Of a stretch of 64,000 nucleotides of DNA, positions 11,979 to 22,570 are shown one piece after another. The position numbers and the translations under genes are program-made. The stretch is taken from the NCBI RefSeq assembly GCF_009389715.1, contig NC_052399.1, positions 5,830,585-5,894,584 on the forward strand, in the 5' to 3' direction. How positions within the stretch are numbered: position 1 is the stretch's first letter; each line of letters starts with the position of its first letter. The notes below the pieces were generated by a model, which saw only the letters and a list, made by a program, of their open reading frames with translations, did not search any database and was not told where the DNA came from. This DNA is from Phoenix dactylifera. Its lineage: Eukaryota > Streptophyta > Magnoliopsida > Arecales > Arecaceae.

Positions 11979-12312
11979 CAGTCCCAGATATCAGCCATAA
12001 CTGCATCAAGAAGACCTTCAGGGAAGTCCTCATGAGTCCATGGAATCTCAGCATTTGTAGAACAAGCATACCCAGCCACCAACTCTGCAGCCTGGTTCCC
12101 CTATTTAAGCATGGGAGAGGCCTTCCAATCTGAGTGGGTTGGGAGTAAACACTGGTTACCAGCTGCTAAGGGTGGCCGCATGTTGGTGAAGGACGGGTGC
12201 AGACCCAGCAGCTAGAAGTCTTCCAGTGTAAATCCCTTGCAACATATCCACTACCAGCAGCTCCATTCATGCGCAGAACCATCAAAATTCACATTCACAT
12301 CCTCCGGGTGAG
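11979..12312 (-). mobile_element. LINE-type RNase H fragment in 3' flank of kinase gene 1
   Basis: On the minus strand it reads VNVNFDGSA (first RNase H aspartate), then broken YVARD-like sequence, then GNQAAELVAGYACSTN, the usual end of a plant LINE RNase H domain, with stops and shifts. The homologous 3' flank of kinase gene 2 (26.15-26.20 kb) lacks it: sequence matching 11960-11978 joins directly to sequence matching 12313 onward. It therefore inserted after the duplication, or was removed from copy 2. Confidence 0.7.
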
Positions 12313-14327
12313 TTGTGATCTTCACATGCTGTTTACGTGCCTAACTACAAATAGGGAAATCACAATGGCTATTTCTGTTTGTAATCTATTATGGCAATTG
12401 ATTTTATTTTGTTTATAAAAAAAAATTTGATAAGTATATATGCATTTGGGGTTACAACAAGAAACCATGTCGAGTATGGACTTTGGCTCAACTTTGCATG
12501 GCAGTCTCGAATGTTTTGCTGTTTACATTTGCTCGCATTATATATCAATATCCAATTAATTTTACTGAGAAATTTCTGATCGTCAGAAACCAATCACCAG
12601 GCATAGTTTTTCAAGAAGTGAAAATAAACCATCTAGATAATGAAATACGAGCATTTCGGACGTGCACTGCATGTATTTATCTAACAAATATTTTATTTAA
12701 TAATAACATAGATTAGGTTATATTTATATCCATGAATTTTTTTGATTGTACAAGCTTAGTTTTAATAAAAAGAGTCTTCGATACGTGAAACTTCTAATTA
12801 GAAAAGGTAATTAGAACAAGCAAAATACCCCCAATGTGTTAGGGAGTAAAAAACAAATAAATATTAAAATATTTTAAAAATAAAAATATAATATAAATTT
12901 TATATAAAATATAATGTAATTGCTAATTATTGTGGTGCATCAAAACAACATTTAACTAAGTCCCAAATAGTAAAATAAATGGTCAAGAAGATAGGAGAGC
13001 TTGTCCATCACCTTTTCCCTCTATGCGGGCACGGTTCCAATGGCGATGTAGAGAGATTGGAACTCTAGCCCTAACCCCCAAAATGCTATATCATGGCTAT
13101 GGAAGTGCCAAGGAGTTACCGCGGCCTTCCCTCTCTCCTCACTTTAGTTAAAAAATAATGCAATTTTCCCCATCCTATAAAAAAGTATACTTAGATTGGA
13201 GTGGAGAAAGGAGTTTCCTTTTTTTTTTTTGAATTGGGAATCTATTAAAAAGAGCACAGTCAAATTGAAGTTCATAATGTGGCAGCTGAATTTTCTATGA
13301 CTTTTCAAGAAATTTTTTCTAAATTTTGGAGAGAACAGAATTTTCTCTCTTCTATCTGTTTAATAGGTATTGACCTGAATACAATTTGCACTGATTTAAC
13401 TACTTGCTTATTGTTGGTGCAACTAGTATTTGGCATATATAAACCTGGGCTCAAACTCCTGGAAATTTCTGGCATTTTTGTTCAAGGTTGGCTTGTTAGT
13501 AGTTGAAGAACTCGATCCTTCCAACGAGCCCAAGCTTGCCGCAATCTTTTGAAGGCCCATGAAGGCTCTGTTTGTTTATTATGTGGCATTATGTTTTCTA
13601 ATCGTTCAATCCAGCATGGGGAAAAAACAAACCTTTCTCTTGGAGAGAGAGAGAGAGAGAGAGATTGAAGAACTCTGCTTTGGAGTCAGTTGCTTGTGAA
13701 CAGCTTGGGCTTTTGCGCACTCTAGTAAAAAATAATATTTGATGTCTTTTAGGAAATTATAAAACTTGATATGCAAATGAAATCCAAAAGCATTTACCTC
13801 ATAGTTACAAGAAGGGAAAGAGGCGAGATTACGTAAGGCATGTTTGGGTATTTATGCATGATGTCCTGCATAAATGGGGCCTGTTGCTCAGCTTATGGTC
13901 TTCTAAAGACATTATAATCTTAGCCTAAATTCCGTCAGTGAGCTTGTTGGTCTACAAGAAGAAAGAAAAATTCGTGTAGATCTTTAACGAATCATGAGGG
14001 GTTCAGTGACAACAATTGCTAGAAAAAGAAATGGAATAACCGCTCTTGCATTTTGTATGTGCCCCTTCAAAAACATAGGAAAGTGAAACTACTCATCAAC
14101 TTGGACATTAAATATTAATCAAGCGATATTATTTCTTATTGAAGAAGAAGTCAAGGCTTTTGATATTTACTGCCATTAGTGGAATTCTAGGTGATAGATA
14201 GTTATTTAGATTTTATTGAATAGGATCTCAAGTCAATGAAATCAAAATTTTCAATCAGACACCATGATGTTTAGTGATGCCTCCAACAATTTGGCAAAAA
14301 ACATAACAACAATGCTATATAGCACTT
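12313..14327. other. intergenic spacer between the two receptor-kinase copies
   Basis: No gene is supported. The spacer contains a non-LTR-like T-run tail at about 13220-13255, a (GA)n run at 13643-13664, and at 13712-13820 sequence matching both flanks of the LTR element at 26.8-28.8 kb. There the stretch CATTTACCTCATAGTTACAA is the uninterrupted (empty) form of that element's insertion site. Confidence 0.6.
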
Positions 14328-15130
14328 GTTTCATATACACGGCCAAGTTTCTTGCAATATGGGGCAAGAGAATATTGATATTTTTTTTTGAAAATTAGTA
14401 TGATAAATGATTAATATGATAGATGAACGGTGGATGATTTTAAGTCGCCGAATGAGGCTTTGGAAGATTACATGTAAACACAACAGTGTTTTCACACATT
14501 TTTTAAAACAAAATCATCAAAAAGTTAAAACTATCCAAAAAGTTATTATGTATCCTCATTGACATTAATAAAAAAATATTTAGTGCTTACTAGATAGAAG
14601 TCGCTATTCATCAATTTAGTCATCCTTGTGAGTTACAGCTCATATTTGCTGTGATAAAACTATACTTTTTACTTTAGAATTAAATTATAAATTTATTCAT
14701 TTTAAGATATGAAAGCAAATTCTTCATGGATTTTAACTACACTATTAGAAAATGAGATGAAGATAATGCATCTAAAAATCTAGCATGGATGACAAGTGCG
14801 CCAATGGTCCCAAAATAGAAATTTCGTTTCTACTTCTCATTAATGCTAAACCGTGTCTTAATAGAGAAATTATTGATTTGACTAGATCTACTAGCTGAGT
14901 GATGGATCAGCCAAACTATAAGTCAACACGCACAAACATGGGCAAAGAAAAAAAAGGAGGAACAAAGGAGACTTTTGGATATGAGACTGGTCAAACCGCC
15001 ATCAGTCACCCTTCCCTTTCTTATGCCTAAAATTCCCACCCTTCTCCGTTTGTGCCGTGGCTCTCTCCTTCCTCATTTTATGAAGTTTATGCTCTGGCTA
15101 CCTTTTTTCTGTCCTCGCACATTTGAAAAT
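14328..15130. repeat. duplicated upstream segment, copy 1
   Basis: About 0.8 kb directly upstream of the gene 2 ectodomain exon is repeated inside that gene's intron as 17955-18458 plus 22308-22570. Landmarks shared in order are GGGGC[AG]AGAGAATA, AAAATTAGTATGATAAATGA, CTAGCATGGATGACAAGT, AGACTTTTGG and CCCTTCCCTTTCTTATGCCT. The homology ends about 440 bp before the exon. Confidence 0.85.
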
Positions 15131-15570
15131 GTATCAGAAAAGGTTCTACAAGTTTAAACCTAACTCATCCTGCAATGTTTTTTATCAACTCCCATACAAT
15201 TGTAATGATATCGTGCAACAATTACAATTCGTTTAGAAGCCAGATACGGTGTCGTCAGCAGCTGGCTAGGTGCATGCCTATGTTGTTCACAAACAAGACC
15301 GCCGCACGGTAGCTGTCTCCATTGACTCGACTCAGTCGGACGGGTTATACACGGCACATTCGGTTTAACTAGTCAGAGAAGAAATATCTTGTAGGTGGGG
15401 CTCCTCCCTTCGGATTTCGTCCGACTCTCTGCTATGAATAATTTCTTGCTGCCGCCATCTTCTGTTCCACGTTCCCTTCATTTCTGATTTTAGCCATTGA
15501 TAAAATGCCACGTACCAAACAACGTAAGAACCAATTCATCTAATTTTTCTTCTATTCCTTCTCTTCAAGG

Positions 15571-16390
15571 TTGCTCTATAAATTCCTTAAAGCTGCCGAA
15601 CCAATGAGCCAAAAGCAGGACAAAATACATCTACTGCTTCTCCTTCAACAAATGTTTCTTCCCTTCCTCCACGCTCTCTTCTTCACTTTGTCGTCGCTGC
15701 CTCCTCCTTTCGCCGATGCAACCTCCAACCAATACTTGGATTGTGATGCTCCGGCTACCTTTACCTGCGGAAACTTGTCGATCGATGTGTCTTATCCGTT
15801 TCTTATGGATGGCCGTCCCGACTATTGCGGCTACCCAGGTTTTAACCTCACTTGCGTCGACCAAGAACCCATGATCAAAATAGAAAATATTGAGTACCAA
15901 GTGAAGGGCGTCGACTACTCGAACAGCCTCCTGACCATCGTAAACCAGAATTATGTCGGCCAGTCCTGCCCCAGGCCAGACGAGAACACCACCTTCGATC
16001 ACCTCCTCTTCGAGTACTCCGACCTTGACCTGAACATCACCGTGTTCATCAACTGCAGCAGCTTAAAAAATCCTCCGCTACATGATATCGGCTGCCTCTT
16101 TGACGACAAAACCAGGCTGTACTGGTATTATTGGCTCGACAACTATAGTTTGCCAGCCGGGTGTCAATCGTCTGCGATTCTTCCGATGAATAAGACGGTT
16201 GTGGGGCAATTGGTGAGCGGCGGTATATCCTACGAGGACGCGCTGCAGGAGGGGTTCGCCTTGAGGTGGATGGTGGGAAGCGCGTGGTGCGGAGGCTGCG
16301 TCGGCTCTGGTGGGATTTGTGGGTACGATTCAGACAATGATCGTCCCTGCTTCTGTCCCGACGGATTGCATACCGGCTCGTGTCATGAAG
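15571..16390 (+). CDS. LRK10-like receptor kinase 2, exon 1 (GUB_WAK + WAK-association ectodomain)
   Basis: The ATG at 15571 is followed by in-frame ATGs at 15604 and 15652; the hydrophobic signal MFLPFLHALFF begins at 15652. The ectodomain has the full family pattern: LDCDAPATFTCG, DVSYPF, DYCGYPGFNLTC, and a C-terminal WAK-association module with CGGCVGSGGICGY and CFCPDG. It ends at a consensus donor, GAAG|GTATGT at 16390/16391, phase 1. Joining to the kinase exon at 24724 is in frame (...[12 protein letters not shown]...) and gives 646 residues from the first ATG, the usual size for the family. A WRKY-type W-box core, TTGACT, lies at 15322. The 8.3 kb intron and the duplicated upstream segment inside it raise the possibility that this exon and the 24.7 kb kinase exon came from different tandem copies. 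Confidence 0.88.
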
Positions 16391-17325
16391 GTATGTATTC
16401 GGACCGTACCCTGCAAGTTGTTCTCTTTCAAGTAGCTACTCAACTCGAAAGAACTTGAAGATCTAAGGCAAATCACACAGCTTTAAGAGTTCGAGAAACA
16501 TCAGCTTTGTTATAGGTGCCTTATTTATATAAAAAAGATAAAAATAGTTTCAGGAAAGACCCAAGAAGCCATGGAATTTAGGTATGCTACAGATCAGGTC
16601 TAGTGAATTAGGTTGATTTGAAGTAGTTCACTTTAGAAAAAATGCAATTTGCCTCGAGAAATCTTTTTCTTGAAAACCTGACACATGGGTTGGTAGAGAT
16701 GAAACAAAGAGGGGGACGGAGATGCGTGGGTTCCACTCCTGGTGCTTATCATATATATATAGAAAAGATATTGGAGTGAATCAAAAACAAATGATGAATT
16801 GCTGGGAAAAGTATATTAGGGAGATTAAGTGATGATAATTAGATTTTCAAGATGGAATTTATGATTACATTGCCATGAAGCAAGCAATGTTTCTGATCAA
16901 AAAGAATTATCTAAAACTAATTTCATTTGCTATCAGTCGTTCTTACATGTCGTCTCGGGAAAAAAAATAGAGTACCGTTAATGGATGTGATGCAACGGAA
17001 AAAAGTATAACAACTTAGAGTTTCACGAGGTTAGATGAATGATATTATTTAAATTTTTTAGCTCTATATAAATACCAAGATCTTTCAAGCTTATAACTTA
17101 TACTGAACTAAATACACATCCATATACGTACTTACAAAAAGTTAAATTAGAGCATCAAAGAAGAGGCACAACATGGTTTACACCGCCTGCTTAGTTTTCA
17201 GTTATTAAAGAGTTTAATGGGCCCGTAAGACTTCAAGTATATCTTTTAGGCTCCAACACAACATACAGACAATGCAAATATTAATTTGAAGTTCGGGATA
17301 AGAAATCAGAAGTTATTTTCCATAC
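16391..17325. other. first part of gene 2 intron, no feature recognised
   Basis: AT-rich sequence with short low-complexity runs. No coding signal or structured repeat was recognised up to the SINE-like sequence at 17326. Confidence 0.5.
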
Positions 17326-17530
17326 AGTATCCGGTGGTGAAGTGGAGAGAGCCTTCGTCCCTCTGTTAGGTAAGTCGGGGGTATAAGGTCCCAGGTCCAA
17401 GTCTCGCTGCTACCTCTCCTGTGACATATGAAGGTGACTATAAAGAAAGATATCCTAAGCACAAGTTAGGTTAGGGATAAGGCTGTAGAAGAAATTGTAT
17501 TCTGGAATGTGTATCACACTAGGCCTTGCC
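17326..17530 (+). mobile_element. tRNA-derived SINE-like element
   Basis: It has a pol III A-box-like start (GGTGGTGAAGTGGAGAGAGCC, positions 17333-17353) and a B-box-like GGTCCAAGTCTC near 17395, about 60 bp on, followed by GCTGCTACCTCTCC. That arrangement is a tRNA-derived head plus a non-tRNA body. A decayed tRNA gene is the alternative, but the head does not fold as an intact tRNA by eye. Confidence 0.5.
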
Positions 17531-17954
17531 TAACAAAACACCTCGCTAACATAGGCTAAGTTCTAGACTAATCCATTTCAAATTTGGGCTATGGACCTTG
17601 CCAGGTATGTTGCTCTAAATCAAGGTGAAAAAATCAGCTGAACGGACTGAACGTATGACATGAAAGTGGACGAAGATTAGGTTATTGATGTGAAAAGGCA
17701 TAATATATAGCATTTCTATTTTCAGAATGAATTTAGGAAGGTCAAAAAATTGTTGCAGGTTCATGTCACAAACCAGTCTAGAAACGTGCCATGCATGGAA
17801 GGCAGTGTTGTATTGCCATGGCAAAGGACGATTCTTTAGAGGAAATCTAATAAATGATATGGAAGTTTCTTTCCCAGCAGGGACCAATGCATGTGAATTC
17901 CGTAGGCATCCATCTACTTGAGACCATGGTGCGGTGCCAAGAAGGTCTCCGTGT

Positions 17955-18458
17955 TTCTTCATATACATCAAAAGTTTTTTGTAACATGGGGCGAGAGAAT
18001 ACTGATGTATTTTTTGAAAATTAGTATGATAAATGATTAAGATGATAGACAATGGAGATTGATGTTAAGTTGCCAAACGAGGCGAGGGATCGAAGATCAC
18101 ATAAACACAATGGTGTTCTAAAACAAAATCATCAAAAACATAAAACATCCGAAAGTTGTTATATATCCTGATTGACATTAATACAAAGATATATTTTAGT
18201 GGTTGCTGGTCACTATTCTTTGCGGGTCAACTAAGCCATCCTTGTGAATTATGGCTCCCAATGCTAGAATTATATTTTTTTCACTTGAGAATTAAATTAT
18301 TAATTATCAATTTTAAGACTTGAAGGCAACTTTTTTGTGAATTTTAACTACACCATTAAGAATGAGATGAAAATAATGCTTTTAAAAATCTAGCATGGAT
18401 GACAAGTCAATCTAAAATGAAAGTTTCGTTTCCACTTCTCACCAACGCAAACCGCGTC
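17955..18458. repeat. duplicated upstream segment, copy 2, left part
   Basis: Matches 14328-14850, the segment upstream of the gene 2 ectodomain exon, with scattered substitutions and small indels. It breaks off at CCGCGTCTC, and the matching sequence resumes after 22308, so the foldback-like element lies inside this copy. Confidence 0.85.
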
Positions 18459-18536
18459 TCGGGTGCATGGGGAACTTGCTCAGCGGTCCATTTATTGACC
18501 GAACTTTAACATTAAATCCCTGTTGACCGGTTGTTT

Positions 18537-18990
18537 AACAACCGGTCCATATATATTTTAACATTGCTTTATGGGACAAAAATGCCCCCGCCTCTCCCAT
18601 TCCCACCGAAGAAGGAGAAGAAAAAGGCAGCCGCCGGCCACGGCCCACCCCCTCCCGCACCTGCCGCCGGCCATGGCCCACCCCCTCCCGCACCTGCCGC
18701 CGCGCCCGTCGCCCGCCCCCTCCCGCACCCGCTGCCCCCTTCCGCGCCGCCGGAAATACCTCCGCCCCACGGTGGGGAGGTGCCAAAGAAGAGGAGCCGC
18801 TGCCCCCCCCCCCCCGGTGGCCCCATCTTGCGGCCGCCACCGTCCGACCCCCTTCCGTAGCTGCCGGCCTCGCGAGAGGAGAAGGAAGAAGAAAGAAGGA
18901 GAAGGGAAGAAGAGAAGAAAAAAAAAGAAAAAGAAAAGAAAAAAAAGAAAATGAAAGAAAAAGAAGAAAAGAAAATAAAATAAAAATAAA
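18537..18990 (+). repeat. left inverted arm of the foldback-like element
   Basis: In order it holds AACAACCGGTCC, a GC-rich block with CTCCCGCACCTGCCGCC repeats, the landmark GCCGCCGGAAATACCTCCG, AAAGAAGAGGAG, GCCGGCCTCGCG, and a purine tract. The reverse complement of 21555-22285 contains the same landmarks in the same order. The proline-rich open frame through it is compositional. Confidence 0.75.
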
Positions 18991-19028
18991 AATAAAGTTA
19001 ACTGTGTTCACAGACAACTTAACTATGT

Positions 19029-19084
19029 TCACAGACCTGGAGTCGACCCCTGCTCACCTGGAGTCGACTCTCAGGCTTTCCTAG
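19029..19084 (+). repeat. left copy of direct repeat bracketing the 21-bp array
   Basis: A ~55-bp stretch containing TTCACAGACCTGGAGTCGAC, two further GTCGAC-containing motifs and CTCAGGCTTTCC. A near-identical copy lies at 21246-21301 on the other side of the array in the same orientation. Confidence 0.8.
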
Positions 19085-21250
19085 ACAAGTTAACTGTGTT
19101 CCTAGATAACTTAACTATGTACCTAGACAACTGTGTTCCTAGACAAGTTAACTGTGTTCTCAAACAACTGAACTGTGTTCCTAGACAAGTTAACAGTGTT
19201 CCTAGACAAGTTAACTTTGTTCCCAAACAACTTAACTGTGTTCCTAGACAAGTTAACTGTGTTCCCAGACAAGTTAACTGTGTTCCCAAACAACTTAACT
19301 GTGTTCCAAGACAACTGTGTTCCTAGACAAGTTAACTGTGTTCCTAGACAAGTTAACTGTGTTCCCAAACAATTTAACTGTGTTCCTAAACAACTGTGTT
19401 CCTAGACAAGTTAACTGTGTTCCTAGACAACTTAACTGTGTTCCCAGACAAGTTAATTGTGTTCCCAAACAACCTAACTGTGTTCCTAGACAACTGTGTT
19501 CCTAGACAAGTTAATTGTGTTCCTAAATAAGTTAACTGTGTTCCTAAACAACTGTGTTCCTAGACAAGTTAACTGTGTTCCTAGACAACTTAACTGTGTT
19601 CCCAGACAAGTTAACTGTGTTCCTAGATAACTTAACTGTATTTCCAGACAAGTTAACTGTGTTCCCAAACAACTTAACTGTGTTCCTAGACAAATTAACT
19701 GTGTTCCTAGACAAGTTAATTGTGTTCCCAAACAACTTAACTGTATTCTTAGATAACTGTGTTCCTAAACAACTTAACTGTGTTCACAGACAACTTAACT
19801 GTGTTCCTAGACAACTGTATTCCTAGACAAGTTAACTGTGTTCCTAGACAAGTTAACTGTGTTCCCAAACAATTTAACTATGTTCCTAAACAACTGTGTT
19901 CCTAGACAAGTTAACTGTGTTCCAGACAAGTTAGCTGTGTTCCCAGACAAGTTAGCTGTGTTCCTAGACAACTTAACTGTGTTCCCAGACAAGTTAACTG
20001 TGTTCCCAAACAACTTAACTGTGTTCCTAGACAACTGTGTTCCTAGACAAATTAACTATGTTCCCAAACAACTTAACTGTATTCTTAGATACCTGTGTTC
20101 CTAAACAACTTAACTGTGTTCACAGACAACTTAACTGTGTTCCTAGACAACTGTGTTCCTAGACAAGTTAACTGTGTTCCTAGACAAGTTAACTGTGTTC
20201 CCAAACAATTTAACTGTGTTCCTAAACAACTGTGTTCCTAGACAAGTTAACTGTGTTCCTAGACAACTTAACTGTGTTCCCAGACAAGTTAACTGTGTTC
20301 CTAGACAACTTAACTGTGTTCACAGACAAGTTAACTGTGTTCCCAAACAACTTAACTGTGTTCCTAGACAACTGTGTTCCTAGACAAATTAACTGTGTTC
20401 CCAAACAACTTAACTGTATTCTTAGATAACTGTGTTCCTAAACAACTTAACTGTGTTCACAGACAACTTAATTGTGTTCCTAGACAACTGTGTTCCTAGA
20501 CAAGTTAACTGTGTTCCTAGACAAGTTAACTGTGTTCCCAAACAATTTAACTGTGTTCCTAAACAACTGTGTTCCTAGACAAGTTAACTGTGTTCCTAGA
20601 CAACTTAACTGTGTTCCTAGACAAGTTAACTGTGTTTCTAGACAAGTTAACTGTGTTCCCAGACAAGTTAACCGTGTTCCCAAACAACTTAACTGTGTTC
20701 CTAGATAAATTAACTGTGTTCCTAGACAAGTTAACTGTGTTCCCAAACAACTTAACTGTATTCTTAGATAACTGTGTTCCTAAACAACTTAACTGTGTTC
20801 ACAGACAACTTAACTGTGTTCCTAGACAACTGTGTTCCTAGACAAGTTAACTGTGTTCCTAGACAAGTTAACTATGTTCCCAAACAATTTAACTGTGTTC
20901 CTAAACAACTGTGTTCCTAGACAAGTTAACTGTGTTCCTAGACAACTTAACTGTGTTCCTAGACAAGTTAACTGTATTCCTAGACAACTTAACTGTGTTT
21001 CCAGACAAGTTAACCGTGTTCCCAAACAACTTAACTGTGCTCCTAGACAAATTAACTGTGTTCATAGACAACTTAACTGTCTTCCCAGACAAGTTAACTG
21101 TGTTCCCAAACAACTTAACTGTGTTCCCAAACAACTGTGTTCCTAGACAACTTAACTGTGTTCACAGACAACTTAACTGTGTTCCTAGACAAGTTAACTG
21201 TGTTCCTAGACAAGTTAACTGTGTTCACAGACAACTTAACTGTGTTCACA
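19083..21250 (+). repeat. 21-bp tandem repeat array with ~336-bp higher-order period
   Basis: About one hundred units of consensus TGTGTTCCTAGACAAGTTAAC fill 2.17 kb, with variants (CCCAAACAAC, TTCACAGACAAC) and shortened units of about 15 bp. Because 21 is a multiple of three and the unit lacks stops in several frames, long open frames run through it on both strands (repeating CVPRQVN or VFLDKLT). These are not genes. Variant units recur in a fixed order: the CAATTTAACT variant begins near 19371, 19871, 20207, 20544 and 20886. The last four are 336, 337 and 342 bp apart, a higher-order repeat. Confidence 0.92.
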
Positions 21251-21301
21251 GACCTGGGGTCGACCCCTGCTCACCTGGAGTCGACTCTCTCAGGCTTTCC
21301 A
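21246..21301 (+). repeat. right copy of direct repeat bracketing the 21-bp array
   Basis: Same sequence and orientation as 19029-19084 with about three differences. It continues into further GGGTCGAC-containing units (21325-21380) and then degenerate 21-bp-like units (21410-21560). Confidence 0.8.
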
Positions 21302-21554
21302 GAGAGCTGTTTTTCTGCCTGATTTCAAGGGTCGACTCCAGCTCTTCAGGGGTCGACCCCAGCTCTTCAGGGGTCGACCTCAGTATAAGTCTACAATAAT
21401 TTTCTAATAACACTTAACTGTGTGCACAGTCGAAATAACTGTGTTCTGGGGTAGAATAAGTGTGTTCCGGGATGATTTAAATATGTTCCAAGCTTATTTA
21501 ACCGTGTGTCATGTTAGATTAAGTGTGTTCCAAACTTATTTAATTGTTCCAAGC

Positions 21555-22285
21555 TTATTTAACTTTATTTTTATTTTTTCCTTTTTTTTCTTTTTTTTTT
21601 CTTTTTTTTTATTCTCTTCTTCCCTTCTTCTTCTTTCTTCTTTTTTCTCCTTCCGCGAGCTGACGGCACACAGTTAAGTTGTCTGCGAACACAGTTAACA
21701 GGACTGTGCACACAGTTAAGTGTTCTTAGAAAATTGTTGTAGAAGTGAGCGAGTCGACCCAAGATTCTCACGAGTCGACCCCAGCAGAGCAGGAGTCGAC
21801 CCCAGTTCAAACTTTTTCTTTTCTTTTTCTTTTTTTTCTTCTCTTCTTCCCTTCTTCTTCTTTCTTCTCTTCCCGCGAGGCCGGCGGCGCCGGAAAGGGG
21901 TTGGGCCACGGCGGACGCTGGAGGAGGGCGGGCCATGGCCGGCGACAGCCGCAGGACGCGGGACGGCGCCCTTCTTCCTCTTCTTCGGCACCTTCCCACC
22001 ATGGGGGCAGGGGCGGAGGCATTCCCGGCGGCGCGGTCGCGGGAGGGGGCTCGGGAGGAGGCGAGCCGGGCCGGCGGCGGCCGCGGGAGGGGGCAGGCCG
22101 CGGTCGGCAGCAGCCGCGGCTGGGAGATTACAGTTTGGAAAGTCTCTGAAATTCTTCTTCTTCGGAAGGATGGGAGATCATGAGGGAAGAAGCATTTTCG
22201 GTATCTTATTTCAAAATAAAAGGGGCTCAGGGACCGGGAATTACAGTTTGGAAAGTTTCTGGACCGGTTGTTTGAGATTTAATTA
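21555..22285 (-). repeat. right inverted arm of the foldback-like element
   Basis: It starts with a pyrimidine tract, has a short patch of inverted 21-bp-like units and GTCGACCCC motifs (21660-21810), a second pyrimidine tract (21820-21875), then the GC-rich block with CGCGAGGCCGGC, TCTTCGGCACCTTCCCACC and GGCATTCCCGGCGGCGC, all reverse-complement counterparts of the left arm. Two copies of GGGA[GA]ATTACAGTTTGGAAAG-like sequence follow near 22120 and 22240. Confidence 0.7.
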
Positions 22286-22307
22286 ACAAGGACTTTTTGT
22301 TATAGTG

Positions 22308-22570
22308 GAGTCTTTAGAGGGATGGGAAAGTCAATTACCCTTTTCTCTATACGCGACTTGCGTGCTTTTTTTCTCAAGGCACGAACTTTCATGCTCCATT
22401 CATCTTGGACAAAAAGAAGACTTTTGGAAATAAGACGGTCAAACGTCAAACCGCCAACAACCACCCTTCCCTTTCTTATGCCTAAATCTCTCATCCGTCT
22501 CCATCGCTCTCTCCTTCTTCATTTTTAGAAGTTCATGCTCTCGCTCTGTCCTCGCTCATTTTCAGAATGC
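22308..22570. repeat. duplicated upstream segment, copy 2, right part
   Basis: Continues the homology to the segment upstream of the gene 2 ectodomain exon (about 14850-15130), including AGACTTTTGGA, CAAACCGCC and CCCTTCCCTTTCTTATGCCTAAA. It ends at CTCGCTCATTTTCAGAATG. Confidence 0.8.

Larger units (their letters stand above)
18459..22307. mobile_element. foldback-like element with inverted arms around a 21-bp satellite array
   Basis: A 3.85 kb insertion interrupts the duplicated segment. Both outer parts carry AACAACCGGTCC in opposite orientation (about 18537 and 22270), then a GC-rich Pro/Ala/Arg-like block, then a purine or pyrimidine tract, again in opposite orientations. Between them lies the 21-bp array. 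The right end read inward is CACTATAACAAAAAG, resembling a CACTA-type terminus; the left end does not match it, and no convincing target duplication was found. No transposase is recognisable. Class is uncertain: foldback, CACTA- or Mutator-derived non-autonomous element. Confidence 0.6.

Noticed and set aside
18531..18954. Proline-rich protein gene
   Set aside because: The open frame lies in the inverted arm of a repeat element; the other arm does not preserve the frame, so it is compositional.
19096..21399. Many long open frames on both strands encoding repeats such as CVPRQVN, VFLDKLT or GTQLTCL
   Set aside because: They arise because the 21-bp unit is a multiple of three and lacks stops in several frames. 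Variant units, shortened units and stops interrupt every frame, and there is no start or splice context.
22308..22310. CACTA-type 3-bp target duplication (GAG) for the foldback-like element
   Set aside because: The left end shows neither a CACTA terminus nor an adjacent matching triplet, so the class and duplication could not be supported.
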